The notes: a model not told the origin generated them from the sequence alone. A stretch of DNA of 32,823 bases from Acetobacteraceae bacterium (GCA_019241425.1 JAFAXA010000150.1:1-32823), one strand, 5' to 3'; positions 9,437 to 17,716 are shown, counted from the first letter of the stretch. A program made the numbers and translations.

Positions 9437-10329
9437 GCGGGTTCGTGTCTTCCATGACCGGCTTTGCACGGACGGAAGGCATCGCCGAGGGCGCGTCCTG
9501 GGTTTGGGAGCTGCGCAGCGTCAATGGCCGCGGCTTGGAGCTGCGGCTGAAACTGCCGCCGGGCTTCGACCGGATCGAGCCCGCGCTGCGCGAAGCCGCC
9601 GGCAAGTCTCTGCGGCGCGGCAACGTGCAAGCGACGCTGACCGTGCGGCAGGAAGAAGCGGCACGCCTCGTCGCCGACCGCCAGGCGCTGGACCAGGCGC
9701 TCGCGCTCGCGCTCGACTTGCAGGCGCGGATCCCGGGCGGTCCGGCGCCGCGGGCCGAAGCGCTGCTCGGCCTGCCCGGCGTGCTGCGACCGGCGCGGCC
9801 GGACGAGGCCGACGAGGACCGGACGCAGACGATCGACGCGGCGCTGATTGCCGGTTTCCGCCACGCGCTCGGGCTGTTGGCTTCGGCGCGGCGCGAGGAG
9901 GGCGAACGGCTCAAAGCCGGATTGGACGGACTGCTTGCCGAAATCGAGGCGTTGCGCGTGGAGGCGGAGGCGGTCTCCGCCGATCAGCCGGCGGCGCAGC
10001 AGACGCGGCTCCTCGACACGGTGCGTACCTTGCTGCGCGATGTGCCGGCGCTCCCGGAGGAACGCATCGCCCAGGAGGTCGCCTTGCTCGCCGCGCGATC
10101 GGACGTGCGGGAAGAACTGGAACGGCTGCGCAGCCATGGGGAGGCCGGGCACGCTCTGCTCCGGGAGGGGGCGGGAATCGGCCGCCGGTTCGATTTCCTC
10201 GTGCAGGAATTCAATCGCGAAGCAAACACCTTGTGCAGCAAATCGGCCTCTGCCGCGCTTACGGCGACCGGCTTGCGCCTGAAGGCCGCGATCGAGCAAT
10301 TGCGCGAGCAGACGCAGAACATCGAATGA
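9433..10329 (+). CDS. yicC: YicC/YloC family endoribonuclease
   Basis: A 298-residue cytoplasmic protein of the YicC family, members of which have been shown to act as endoribonucleases affecting RNA turnover. The family N-terminus SMTGFAR is present near residue 7, followed by VWELRSVNGRGLELRLKLPP. The conserved C-terminal motif appears as KSASAALTATGLRLKAAIEQ after FNREANTLCSK. The middle (about 90-240) is helical and rich in Arg, Glu and Leu, fitting the coiled central part. GTG 9433 overlaps the pheA stop, and the stop overlaps the gmk ATG (ATGA). The yicC-gmk pairing is widespread in bacteria. Confidence 0.95.
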   Translation: MSGFVSSMTGFARTEGIAEGASWVWELRSVNGRGLELRLKLPPGFDRIEPALREAAGKSLRRGNVQATLTVRQEEAARLVADRQALDQALALALDLQARIPGGPAPRAEALLGLPGVLRPARPDEADEDRTQTIDAALIAGFRHALGLLASARREEGERLKAGLDGLLAEIEALRVEAEAVSADQPAAQQTRLLDTVRTLLRDVPALPEERIAQEVALLAARSDVREELERLRSHGEAGHALLREGAGIGRRFDFLVQEFNREANTLCSKSASAALTATGLRLKAAIEQLREQTQNIE

Positions 10330-10949
10330 GCCCGCAACGGCGCGGCGTCTGCCTGGTGATCGCGGCGCCGTCCGGCGCCGGCAAGAGTTCGGTCACGGCC
10401 GGCTTGCTTGCGTTGGAGCCGAACCTCACCCGGTCGGTCAGCGTCACCACGCGACTGCCACGGCCGGGGGAACGGGACGGCCACGACTATTTCTTCCGCA
10501 CGCCGGCGGAGTTCGATGCGCTGGCGCAATCGGGTGGCCTTCTCGAATGGGCGACCGTGTTCGGGCGCAGCTACGGGACGCCGCGCGATCCGGTCGAAAC
10601 AGCGCTCGCAGCGGGCCGCGACGTCGCCTTCGACATCGACTGGCAGGGGCACAACAATCTGCGCAGCGCGTTGCCGCGCGATGTCGTGAGCGTGTTCATT
10701 CTGCCGCCGTCCCTCCACGCGCTCGAATCGCGGCTGCGCGCGCGCGGCTCCGATTCACCCGCCGAAATCGACCGCCGGATGGCGGCCGCGCGGGCCGAGA
10801 TCACGCACTGGCACGAGTTCGACCATGTGATCGTGAACACCGCGCTCGACGATGCGATCATTTCCGTGCGCGCCGTGTTGCAGGCGGCGCGTCTGGCGAC
10901 GCATCGCCAGACCAGCCTCCCCGGCTTCGTTGCGACGCTGATCGCGTGA
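10326..10949 (+). CDS. gmk: Guanylate kinase
   Basis: Phosphorylates GMP to GDP with ATP in the cytoplasm. The 207-residue protein has the P-loop APSGAGKSS near residue 14, the GMP-binding stretch SVSVTTRLPRPGERDGHDYF, and EWATVFGRSYGTPRDPVE. DVAFDIDWQGHNNLRSALP replaces the usual DIDWQGAQQ form. ATG 10326 overlaps the yicC stop; the longer track frame (9297-10949) is a read-through of another frame of yicC. The stop overlaps the GTG of the following transporter. The length is normal for the family. Confidence 0.95.
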   Translation: MSPQRRGVCLVIAAPSGAGKSSVTAGLLALEPNLTRSVSVTTRLPRPGERDGHDYFFRTPAEFDALAQSGGLLEWATVFGRSYGTPRDPVETALAAGRDVAFDIDWQGHNNLRSALPRDVVSVFILPPSLHALESRLRARGSDSPAEIDRRMAAARAEITHWHEFDHVIVNTALDDAIISVRAVLQAARLATHRQTSLPGFVATLIA

Positions 10950-11875
10950 ACGCCGGCAAGTTGTTCGCGATCATCGCGCCGATCTTCGCGATGATCGGAA
11001 TGGGTCAACTGGCGGTTCGTTTCCGCTTCGTGGACAAGGCGGGCCTGCGCGGCCTCAACGACCTGGTGTTCTTCGCCGGTCTTCCGGCGCTGCTGTTCCG
11101 CTCGGTGGTGGAAGCGCCGACCTTCTCTGTGCTGGCGATCGCGTCCGCCTATTTCACGGCCGGGCTGGTGGTGTACGGCGTCGCTTTCGCGTTCTCGCTG
11201 TTCGCTTTCCGCATGGGGCTGGCACGGGCGGCGATGATCGGGCTGAACGCCTCCTATGGAAACACCGTCCTGATGGGCGTCCCGGTGGTGGCCGGGGTAT
11301 ACGGCCAGGACGGGCTGTCCTCCCTGCTCGGGATCATTTCGCTGCAATCGGTCGTATTTCTACCGATGACGACCGTGTTGATCGAAATCGGCGGCAAACG
11401 TCAAACCAATCTGCGCAATCTGCTGCGCATCACGGTGTTCGGCGTGATCCGCAACCCAATCATCCTTTCCATCTTTTCGGCGCTGCTTTGGCGGGCCGCC
11501 GGCATCCCGGTGCCCGACGCACTCGACGGATGGCTGAATATGCTCGGGGCCGCCGGGCCTCCGGTCGCGCTGTTCTGCCTGGGCGCTTCGCTTCCCCTCG
11601 TCAAAATGGGCGGCGTGGCGCTTGAGGCGCTGTTCTGCTCGCTGCTCAAGCTGATTGCGATGCCTTTGCTGGTCTGGACGGTGGCGCGGGCGGCGGGACT
11701 ATCCGGCTTGCCGCTGGCCGTCGCGATCATGACCGGGGCGCTGCCGACCGGAGCGAACGCTTTCATGATCGCGCGCCGGGCGGAAACCGGGCTGGAAGCC
11801 TCGGCGGCGACCGTCGTTCTCGCAACCGCGGTCTTTCCGGTCACGCTGGCGCTGGTGCTCGCGGCGACCCGCTGA
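10946..11875 (+). CDS. AEC (auxin efflux carrier) family transporter
   Basis: A 309-residue inner-membrane transporter with about ten hydrophobic segments in two halves. Motifs typical of the bacterial AEC family are LNDLVFFAGLPALLFRSV near the N-terminus, GLNASYGNTVLMGVPV at the first broken helix, and PLAVAIMTGALPTGANAFMIA near the C-terminus. Bacterial members move malonate, malate or other small organic anions; the substrate cannot be read from sequence. GTG 10946 overlaps the gmk stop by four bases. The track frame from 10547 is an extension through gmk in another frame. The gene ends 2 bases from the convergent selO. Confidence 0.9.
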   Translation: MNAGKLFAIIAPIFAMIGMGQLAVRFRFVDKAGLRGLNDLVFFAGLPALLFRSVVEAPTFSVLAIASAYFTAGLVVYGVAFAFSLFAFRMGLARAAMIGLNASYGNTVLMGVPVVAGVYGQDGLSSLLGIISLQSVVFLPMTTVLIEIGGKRQTNLRNLLRITVFGVIRNPIILSIFSALLWRAAGIPVPDALDGWLNMLGAAGPPVALFCLGASLPLVKMGGVALEALFCSLLKLIAMPLLVWTVARAAGLSGLPLAVAIMTGALPTGANAFMIARRAETGLEASAATVVLATAVFPVTLALVLAATR

Positions 11876-11877
11876 TC

Positions 11878-13305
11878 TCAGCTTCCGTAGGCCCCCTGCA
11901 TCTCGTCGATCGCGGCGAGCTTCGCCTCCAGCCGCGACCAATCGTCGGAGGCGGCGATCGGCGCCCAGATCGCCTCCACCTCCTCGATCAGCATGGTGCA
12001 GGGCGCCGACCCCGCGAAATAGGGGTGATCGCCCGCATTGCCGGGGGCCGGCTCGAAGCCCGCCAAGGCGGTCCGCACGGGCGCGAACGCCTCCTCCTGG
12101 TAGGCCGTGGCGACGGGGCTTGCCGCCGCATGGCCGGAGCGCGCGAGGCCGCCATACCAATCGAAGAATGCCTGCTCGAACGGCACCTTCGATTGTTGGA
12201 GGGAGCTGAACCAGGCCTGAACCAGCGCCGCGTCTTTCTCTCCGCCGGCAGACGCAACGCCGAGGCGTCGCAGCAAGGCGGCCCGCAGCGCGGCTTCAAA
12301 TCTCGGCGAGAACTGCTTCAGGACGGCGATGAGCGCATCCTCGCTGGAGAGCGGCAACAGACACTCGGCGAGCCGGGTCAGGTTCCAGAGCAGCGTTTCC
12401 GGCTGGCGGCCGAAGGCGTACAGGCCGCTATGGTCGAAATAGGCGGCGGTGAAGCTGCGATCGAGGACGGGCAGAAAACGCCACGGCCCGTAGTCGAAGC
12501 TCTCGCCGGTAATGTTGATGTTGTCCGTATTCAGCACGCCATGGACAAACCCGGCGACCGTCCATTGGGCACCGAGCTTCGCGACGCGCGATACGACCTC
12601 GTCCAGAAAAGCGACGGTGCGCGCGGTCTCGTCGTCTCGCCAGGCCTCCGGCAGATAGTTGCGGATGCTGTAATCGCGCAGCCGCCCGAGATTCGGCGCA
12701 TCATCGTGGAACGCCAGCCGCTGGAATGTGCCGATCCGGATATGCGAATGGCTGAGCCGCACGAGCACCGCCGAGCGCGTGGGAGAAGGCTCGTCGTTGC
12801 GGATCAGCGCTTCGCCGGTTTCGACCACGCTCAGCGTTTTCGACGTATAGACGCCGAGCGCTTCCAGCATCCGGGTCGCAAGGATTTCGCGGATGGCACC
12901 CTTCAGGGTCAGCCGGCCGTCACCGCCCCGCGAATAGGGCGTCCTGCCGCTGCCCTTGGTGCCGAGATCCAGCAGGCGCCCGTCTTGCAGGTCGTGCAAT
13001 TGCGCGAGCAGGAACCCGCGCCCGTCCCCGAGATCGGGATTGTAGGAGCGGAACTGGTGGCCGTGATAGCGAAGCGCCAGAGGCCGCGGATGACTGCCCG
13101 CGAACGGCGCCATCCGCCCCATATGTTCGAGCCACTCCTCGTCGGTCAACGAATCGAGACCGATGCGCGCCGCCCAGCGATCGTCCCGGTGCCGCAGCGT
13201 CAGGGTGGGAAAGACCGCGGGTTCGACCACATCGAAGAACGCGTCGCCCAGTTCGGCGTGGGCGACGGAGGGGCGAAAGGGTTGGGGTTCTGTCATTCGT
13301 CGCAT
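11878..13305 (-). CDS. selO: Protein adenylyltransferase SelO (YdiU family)
   Basis: A 475-residue pseudokinase-fold enzyme that transfers AMP from ATP to Ser/Thr/Tyr of other proteins; in bacteria it has been linked to oxidative stress. Visible motifs include the nucleotide-binding GTKGSGRTPYSRGGDGRL and the catalytic segment HGVLNTDNINITGESFDYGP. In the latter, the Asp of NTDN is the expected base, and the next Asn and the Asp of DYGP (nine residues on) are the metal ligands, all intact. AFGRQPETLLWNLTRLAECL follows. The protein ends in YGS without a Sec or Cys, as in many bacterial short forms. ATG 13305 or ATG 13296 (MTEPQPF) could start it. It is convergent with the AEC gene and divergent from pheC. 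Confidence 0.95.
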   Translation of the reverse strand: MRRMTEPQPFRPSVAHAELGDAFFDVVEPAVFPTLTLRHRDDRWAARIGLDSLTDEEWLEHMGRMAPFAGSHPRPLALRYHGHQFRSYNPDLGDGRGFLLAQLHDLQDGRLLDLGTKGSGRTPYSRGGDGRLTLKGAIREILATRMLEALGVYTSKTLSVVETGEALIRNDEPSPTRSAVLVRLSHSHIRIGTFQRLAFHDDAPNLGRLRDYSIRNYLPEAWRDDETARTVAFLDEVVSRVAKLGAQWTVAGFVHGVLNTDNINITGESFDYGPWRFLPVLDRSFTAAYFDHSGLYAFGRQPETLLWNLTRLAECLLPLSSEDALIAVLKQFSPRFEAALRAALLRRLGVASAGGEKDAALVQAWFSSLQQSKVPFEQAFFDWYGGLARSGHAAASPVATAYQEEAFAPVRTALAGFEPAPGNAGDHPYFAGSAPCTMLIEEVEAIWAPIAASDDWSRLEAKLAAIDEMQGAYGS

Positions 13306-13403
13306 GTGGGCGTTCGCCTTCCCCGCGCACAGATGCCTCGCTCCGTCGTTGCCGGCGCGGCGCGACCTGGGCAGAGTGCCTCGCGCTCCCGTGAGGACAG
13401 ACT

Positions 13404-14180
13404 ATGCTGCTCCGCTTGCTCCCATTGTTCTGGTTGCTGCTCGCATTCCCGGCGGTGGCTCAGGCGCCGGGCGCGTCCTCCCGCCTCGACGAGATCATCG
13501 CCCGCGGCACGCTGCGCGTGGGACTGACCGGTGACTACCGGCCGTTCTCCGCTCGGGACAACAACACCGGCGCGTATAGCGGCCTCGACGTCGATGCGGC
13601 CAGCGGTCTCGCCGACGCGCTCGGCGTCAAGCTGGAGGTCGTGCCGACCACATGGCAGAGCCTCATCAGTGATCTGACCGCCGCCAAGTTCGACATCGGC
13701 ATGGGCGGCATCTCGATCACACTCGAACGCCAGAAAAGCGCGTTCTTTTCGCAGCCCGTCATGCGCGCCGGCAAAGCGGCGATTGCGCGCTGCGCGGACA
13801 AGGAGCGGTTCGACACCCTCGGCGCGATCGACGCGCCGGGCACAAAGGTTCTGGTCAATCCTGGCGGCACCAATGAGCGATTCGATCGCGGAGCGTTGCG
13901 ACGCGCCGAGATCGTCCTCGTCCCCGACAACAATCGCGTCTTCGGCGACCTGGCGGCCGGTCGTGGCGACGTGGTGATCACCGATTCGGTGGAGACGAGG
14001 CTGCAAGAGAAACTGCACCCGGAGCTTTGCGCCATTCACCCGGACCGGCCATTCGATTTCGGCGAGCTTGCCTACCTGCTGCCGCGCGACATGCCGCTCA
14101 AGCTGTTCGTCGATCAGTGGCTTCACATCGCTATGGAGAACGGCACGTTGCGGAAGCTCGTGCAGCACTGGCTGGAGTGA
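13404..14180 (+). CDS. pheC: Periplasmic cyclohexadienyl dehydratase (prephenate/arogenate dehydratase)
   Basis: A 258-residue exported enzyme with the fold of a family-3 solute-binding protein. The signal peptide is MLLRLLPLFWLLLAFPAVAQA. The mature part follows the Pseudomonas aeruginosa PheC pattern closely, from memory: SSRLDEIIARGTLRVGLTGD, FDIGMGGISITLERQKSAFF, VNPGGTNERFDRGALRRAEI and CAIHPDRPFDFGELAYLLPRD. Two Cys (IARCADKERF and HPELCAIHP) sit where PheC has a pair and may form a disulfide. PheC converts prephenate to phenylpyruvate or arogenate to phenylalanine in the periplasm. GAGGA lies 7 bases before the ATG. hlyD follows after 3 bases. A true amino-acid-binding protein is the alternative, but there is no permease or ATPase here and the PheC-specific motifs argue against it. 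Confidence 0.85.
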   Translation: MLLRLLPLFWLLLAFPAVAQAPGASSRLDEIIARGTLRVGLTGDYRPFSARDNNTGAYSGLDVDAASGLADALGVKLEVVPTTWQSLISDLTAAKFDIGMGGISITLERQKSAFFSQPVMRAGKAAIARCADKERFDTLGAIDAPGTKVLVNPGGTNERFDRGALRRAEIVLVPDNNRVFGDLAAGRGDVVITDSVETRLQEKLHPELCAIHPDRPFDFGELAYLLPRDMPLKLFVDQWLHIAMENGTLRKLVQHWLE

Positions 14181-14183
14181 CGG

Positions 14184-15161
14184 ATGCGGATCACCCGTCC
14201 GATCCGTGTCGCTATGGTGGTCTGCGGCGTGCTGGGCGCGTTCGGATTGTACGAGCTTGTCACGAGTTTCGTGGCGTATACGAGCGACGCCTACGTGCGC
14301 TCCGACCTGGTGGCGATCGCCCCCGAGGTGACCGGACGGATCACGGAGGTGCATGTCACCGACAATCAGACGGTGGCGCGCGGCGACCTGCTGGCGACGA
14401 TCGACCCGGTGCCGTTTCAGCTCATTGTCGCGCAGCGCCAAGCGGAGATCGACGAAGCCGCGGCACAGCTCTCGGTGGATGCGGACGCCCTGAAGATCGC
14501 GCAAGACCAGCTTGCAAGTGCCCAGTCCGCGGTGACGTTCGCGCAGGAAACGCAGTCACGCATGTCGTCGCTGACCGCGACCGGCGATGTCGCGCGCCAG
14601 CAACTCGATCAGGCCAACGACGCCCTGCGGCGGGCCGAAGCCGGGCAATCCTCCGCGCAAGGCGTCATCGACCGGGTACGCGCGACCACCTCCCTGCACC
14701 AAGCGGCGCGCGCGCAGGCCGAGGCGGCGATGGCGACGGCGCAATGGGAGTTGTCCCGCACCCGGCTGATCGCACCGACCGACGGCAGCATCAACAACCT
14801 GACCGTCCGCGTCGGCGATACCGCGCAGATCGACGTGCCGCTGATAGGCATTGTCGATGCCCATGCGTTCCGCATCATCGCCAACTACAAACAGGATTAC
14901 ATCCGAAACTTCACGATCGGCCAAACCGCCTGGATCTGGCTCGATTCGGACCCGTGGCGCTTCCATCGGGGCCACATCGCGGGCATCGCCCAGGGGATCA
15001 GCCGCGATCCCACGCCGAACGGATTGCTCCCTTACGTTGCCCCGACCACCGACTGGATCAGGTTGCAGCGGCGGTTCCCGGTGACGATTCTGCTGGACGA
15101 TCTCCCGCCCGGTTTCCGGCTCTACATGGGCGCCGACGCGCGCTCGACGATCTTTCCCTGA
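14184..15161 (+). CDS. HlyD/EmrA-type membrane fusion protein of an efflux pump
   Basis: A 325-residue periplasmic adaptor anchored by one N-terminal membrane segment (VAMVVCGVLGAFGLYELV). A barrel-sandwich half follows (VAIAPEVTGRITEVHVTDNQ, VARGDLLATIDPVPFQ), then a long coiled-coil hairpin over about residues 75-195 rich in Ala, Gln and Glu. The returning half is LSRTRLIAPTDGSINNLTVR, and a C-terminal beta domain includes WIRLQRRFPVTILLDD. This layout matches adaptors working with FUSC pumps such as AaeA. The gene begins 3 bases after pheC, with GGAG of the pheC end as ribosome binding site, and ends 13 bases before the FUSC gene, so the three form one operon. No outer-membrane channel gene is present nearby. 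Confidence 0.9.
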   Translation: MRITRPIRVAMVVCGVLGAFGLYELVTSFVAYTSDAYVRSDLVAIAPEVTGRITEVHVTDNQTVARGDLLATIDPVPFQLIVAQRQAEIDEAAAQLSVDADALKIAQDQLASAQSAVTFAQETQSRMSSLTATGDVARQQLDQANDALRRAEAGQSSAQGVIDRVRATTSLHQAARAQAEAAMATAQWELSRTRLIAPTDGSINNLTVRVGDTAQIDVPLIGIVDAHAFRIIANYKQDYIRNFTIGQTAWIWLDSDPWRFHRGHIAGIAQGISRDPTPNGLLPYVAPTTDWIRLQRRFPVTILLDDLPPGFRLYMGADARSTIFP

Positions 15162-15174
15162 AGGCGGGACGCGG

Positions 15175-16287
15175 ATGCCGGTCCTCAATCTTGGTCATAC
15201 GCTTCGGACCGATATGACGGCGCTGCGCCAGGAACTGGCGGAACTGCGGCGGCCCGGGCCACGGGTCCGCATCTGCGCGATGACGTCGATTGCCGTGCTG
15301 GGATCGGTTCTGCTCGCTTTGGCCCTTCACCTCGACAGTCCGTGGTGGGCCGGCATCAGCGGCTACATGTGCACCCAGGCGTCCGAGGCAAGCTCGGTCC
15401 AGAAGGGCGTGCTTCGCTGTGTCGGGACGATCGCGGGCGCGGTGCTGGGCTTTCTCATCACGCCCCTGGTCGCGTACGACCACGTGGCCGGGGTGCTCGC
15501 CCTTTTCTGCATCGCGTTTGTGGCAAGCCTTTGCTCCCTGCTGAGTGCCCACAGCTATGCGTGGCTCCTGCTGGGCATCACCAGCAACCTGGTCGCGCTC
15601 GCGAGCATGACCGAACCGCTGCGTGCCTTCGACATCGCGGCGCACCGGGTGCTTGAGGTGATCGTCGGCACGTCCTTCGCCATGATCGTCGCAATCATGT
15701 TCGGGGCGGATGCGGGGGCCGGAGCGCCAGCCTCGCCCCCCGGATGGTCGGATCTGTTCGAAAGAAACTGGCCGGCCGTGTCCCATGCGATGCGGACCGC
15801 GACGACGATTGCGCTGCTGCCGGTGATCTGGAGCACGTTCGACCTGCCCGGTCTCGGCCAGACCGCCATCACCGCTGCCGCCGTGATGGCGGTGCCGACG
15901 GTCACCGGGCGCTTCGAGGAAGATTTCAGCGTGGTGCTGCATCGGGGCCTGTTGCGACTGCTCGGCTGCCTGTTCGGCGGGGTTGCAGGGCTGATCCTGC
16001 TCGCCCTGCCGCTCACCGATTTCCTCCCCTGGCTGGCGCTGCTCGGCGCTGGAGTGTGGATCGCCGCTCACGTCCAGGCCAGCGCACGCGGCGTCGGGTA
16101 TGTCGGCATTCAGGCGGGGGTCGTCTTCATCATGACGCTCGTGCAAGGCCAGCAACCGCCTGCGAGCCTGATTCCGGCCATCACACGACTGGCCGGGATC
16201 GCCGGTGGCCTCAGCATCCTGCTGCTGGTCACGGTCGCGACGTGGCCGGACGCGGAGCCGCCGCCTGCCCTCCCGCGCCAAACATGA
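15175..16287 (+). CDS. Compact FUSC family transporter (AaeB-like)
   Basis: A 370-residue inner-membrane protein with two halves of about five hydrophobic segments each, separated by a short loop around residues 182-205 (DAGAGAPASPPGWSDLFE). Features of the family include PWWAGISGYMCTQASEASSV in the first half, where the aromatic-rich loop between helices recurs in FUSC pumps. KGVLRCVGTIAGAVLGFLI and, in the second half, RGLLRLLGCLFGGVAGLIL are the repeated R-x-x-G-x-x-x-G helices. Full AaeB proteins are about 650 residues with a large cytoplasmic domain between halves; that domain is missing here. The partner is the HlyD protein just upstream. Likely role: export of a small aromatic or organic acid, inferred from family and context. 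It is convergent with nth, 12 bases away. Confidence 0.88.
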   Translation: MPVLNLGHTLRTDMTALRQELAELRRPGPRVRICAMTSIAVLGSVLLALALHLDSPWWAGISGYMCTQASEASSVQKGVLRCVGTIAGAVLGFLITPLVAYDHVAGVLALFCIAFVASLCSLLSAHSYAWLLLGITSNLVALASMTEPLRAFDIAAHRVLEVIVGTSFAMIVAIMFGADAGAGAPASPPGWSDLFERNWPAVSHAMRTATTIALLPVIWSTFDLPGLGQTAITAAAVMAVPTVTGRFEEDFSVVLHRGLLRLLGCLFGGVAGLILLALPLTDFLPWLALLGAGVWIAAHVQASARGVGYVGIQAGVVFIMTLVQGQQPPASLIPAITRLAGIAGGLSILLLVTVATWPDAEPPPALPRQT

Positions 16288-16299
16288 CGCGCGGCCGGG

Positions 16300-17007
16300 T
16301 CATCCGGCCGTCGCCGCCCGCTTCGGCGGCTTGACCGCGGGCACCGGTGTTTTCGCCGGAAACCGGCACCACGGCGCGCCGACGCAGCGCCAGCATTCCG
16401 GCAACCGCGCCTTGCACACGTAGCGGCCGTGCAGGATCAGCCAATGATGCGTGTTGGGCAGCAACGCCGCTGGCACGCGTTTCAGCAAAGCGGTCTCGAC
16501 CTCCAACGGCGTATTCCCGGCCGCAAGACCGGTCCGGTTCGCCACCCGGAAGACGTGGGTGTCGACGGCCAGGGTCGGCTCGCCGAAGGCGACATTCAGC
16601 ACCACATTCGCGGTCTTGCGTCCGACACCCGGGAGCGACTCCAGGGCGGCACGTTCGCGCGGCACCGCGCCCCCATGGTCCTCTACGAGACGCCGCGACA
16701 ACTCCACGACGTTCCGCGCCTTGCCCTGCCACAGGCCGAGGGTGCGGATATGCGCACCGACCCCCTCCACGCCGAGCTTGACCATCGCCGCCGGATCGGG
16801 CGCTTCCCGGAACAGGCCCACCGTTGCCTTGTTGACGCCGGCATCCGTTGTCTGCGCCGAGAGCACCACCGCGATCAGAAGCGTGTAGGGGTCGGCGTAG
16901 TGCAGTTCGCTCTTGGGATCAGGGTTGGCGCGCGCCAGCGCCTCGATAAAGCTCCGGGCGTCGTCGCGCGTCATGGAACGGGAGCGGCGCGTCCGGATCT
17001 CTGCCAT
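16300..17007 (-). CDS. nth: Endonuclease III, DNA glycosylase/AP lyase
   Basis: Removes oxidised pyrimidines from DNA and cuts the abasic strand. The 235-residue protein has PYTLLIAVVLSAQTTDAGVN, the helix-hairpin-helix LPGVGRKTANVVLN with catalytic Lys, and AVDTHVFRVANRTG with the catalytic Asp. Four Cys in the spacing C-x6-C-x2-C-x5-C (CKARLPECWRCVGAPWC) bind the 4Fe-4S cluster. The track's GTG 17028 adds seven residues without a ribosome binding site; I use ATG 17007 (MAEIRTRRSR). ATG 16974 (MTRDDARSF) is closest to the E. coli N-terminus and is also possible. The C-terminal tail (PAVKPPKRAATAG) is a short basic extension. Confidence 0.95.
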   Translation of the reverse strand: MAEIRTRRSRSMTRDDARSFIEALARANPDPKSELHYADPYTLLIAVVLSAQTTDAGVNKATVGLFREAPDPAAMVKLGVEGVGAHIRTLGLWQGKARNVVELSRRLVEDHGGAVPRERAALESLPGVGRKTANVVLNVAFGEPTLAVDTHVFRVANRTGLAAGNTPLEVETALLKRVPAALLPNTHHWLILHGRYVCKARLPECWRCVGAPWCRFPAKTPVPAVKPPKRAATAG

Positions 17008-17126
17008 CGCGGCATCTCGCCTCTTCACGCCGGCGACCGCAAGGGCGGGGCTGGGCAGTCAGGGCTCGCGTATTGCGGCGGGCGCCTGGCGTATCGCAAT
17101 GCGCGACTGAGGCGCGGTGGAGGCTT

Positions 17127-17480
17127 TCAGTCGTTCTCGACGTTGACGATCCTGAATACGAACTCGGCGTGATCGGGGCGCCGCAACGTCACGTATTCCC
17201 CGGGCCGAAAGACCCGGCCGGCGAGATCCCAGACCGGTTCGTTGTCACCTTTCTCGCTGAGGAGACCCCACTCTCCCTCGTCCACCATGATCAGGTGGCC
17301 GATCCAGTCCTCCTGATTCGGCCAGAACCGGCGCGCACGCCAGGGCAGCGGGTCCGCCTCGTAAGCGGCCACATCCACGTGCCCGTTCTTGTTGAGACAG
17401 GCGCGAATCTCGATCCCTTGTTTGAGATCGCCGGCCGGCTGACCTGGGCCTTGCGCAAGCAGCATGGTGATCTTGGCCAT
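17127..17480 (-). CDS. Small conserved-looking protein of unknown function
   Basis: A 117-residue soluble protein with no signal peptide or membrane segment. The track starts it at TTG 17540, but ATG 17480 (MAKITMLLAQGPGQPAGDLK) has AGGACGGGAC just before it, a good ribosome binding site, so I use that. The composition is well mixed, with acidic and aromatic residues (DPLPWRARRFWPNQEDWIGH, DEGEWGLLSEKGDNEPVWDL), and the ending FRPGEYVTLRRPDHAEFVFR looks like a beta-rich domain. Codon use resembles the neighbours. I recognise no family. It sits alone between nth and the broken SnoaL-like gene, all on the minus strand. Confidence 0.7.
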   Translation of the reverse strand: MAKITMLLAQGPGQPAGDLKQGIEIRACLNKNGHVDVAAYEADPLPWRARRFWPNQEDWIGHLIMVDEGEWGLLSEKGDNEPVWDLAGRVFRPGEYVTLRRPDHAEFVFRIVNVEND

Positions 17481-17716
17481 GTCCCGTCCTGCCAGCTCCC
17501 TTACGGGAAAGTCGTCCGACGACTCGAGATCGAACGGCAACTATAAAAGCATATTCAGGCCGCGCGGACAAAGCTGATCCCGTGGCGAATGGCGGCTGGC
17601 GTCGCGAACCGTCCTTCTCCTCAGCCCGAAAGCCGCCGATGCCGCGTTGCCTCTGCCCGGGAGCGTGCGCGCGGGTGACTGTGCCTGACCGAAAATCCAC
17701 GCGCTGCGGGGCGCGT

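Noticed and set aside
12025-13527. A 500-residue frame antisense to selO, running into pheC
   Set aside because: No motif, shadow composition, and it overlaps two confident genes.
13404-14180. pheC as a plain amino-acid ABC transporter receptor
   Set aside because: No permease or ATPase gene adjoins it and the text follows PheC-specific motifs, including the Cys pair; kept only as an alternative.
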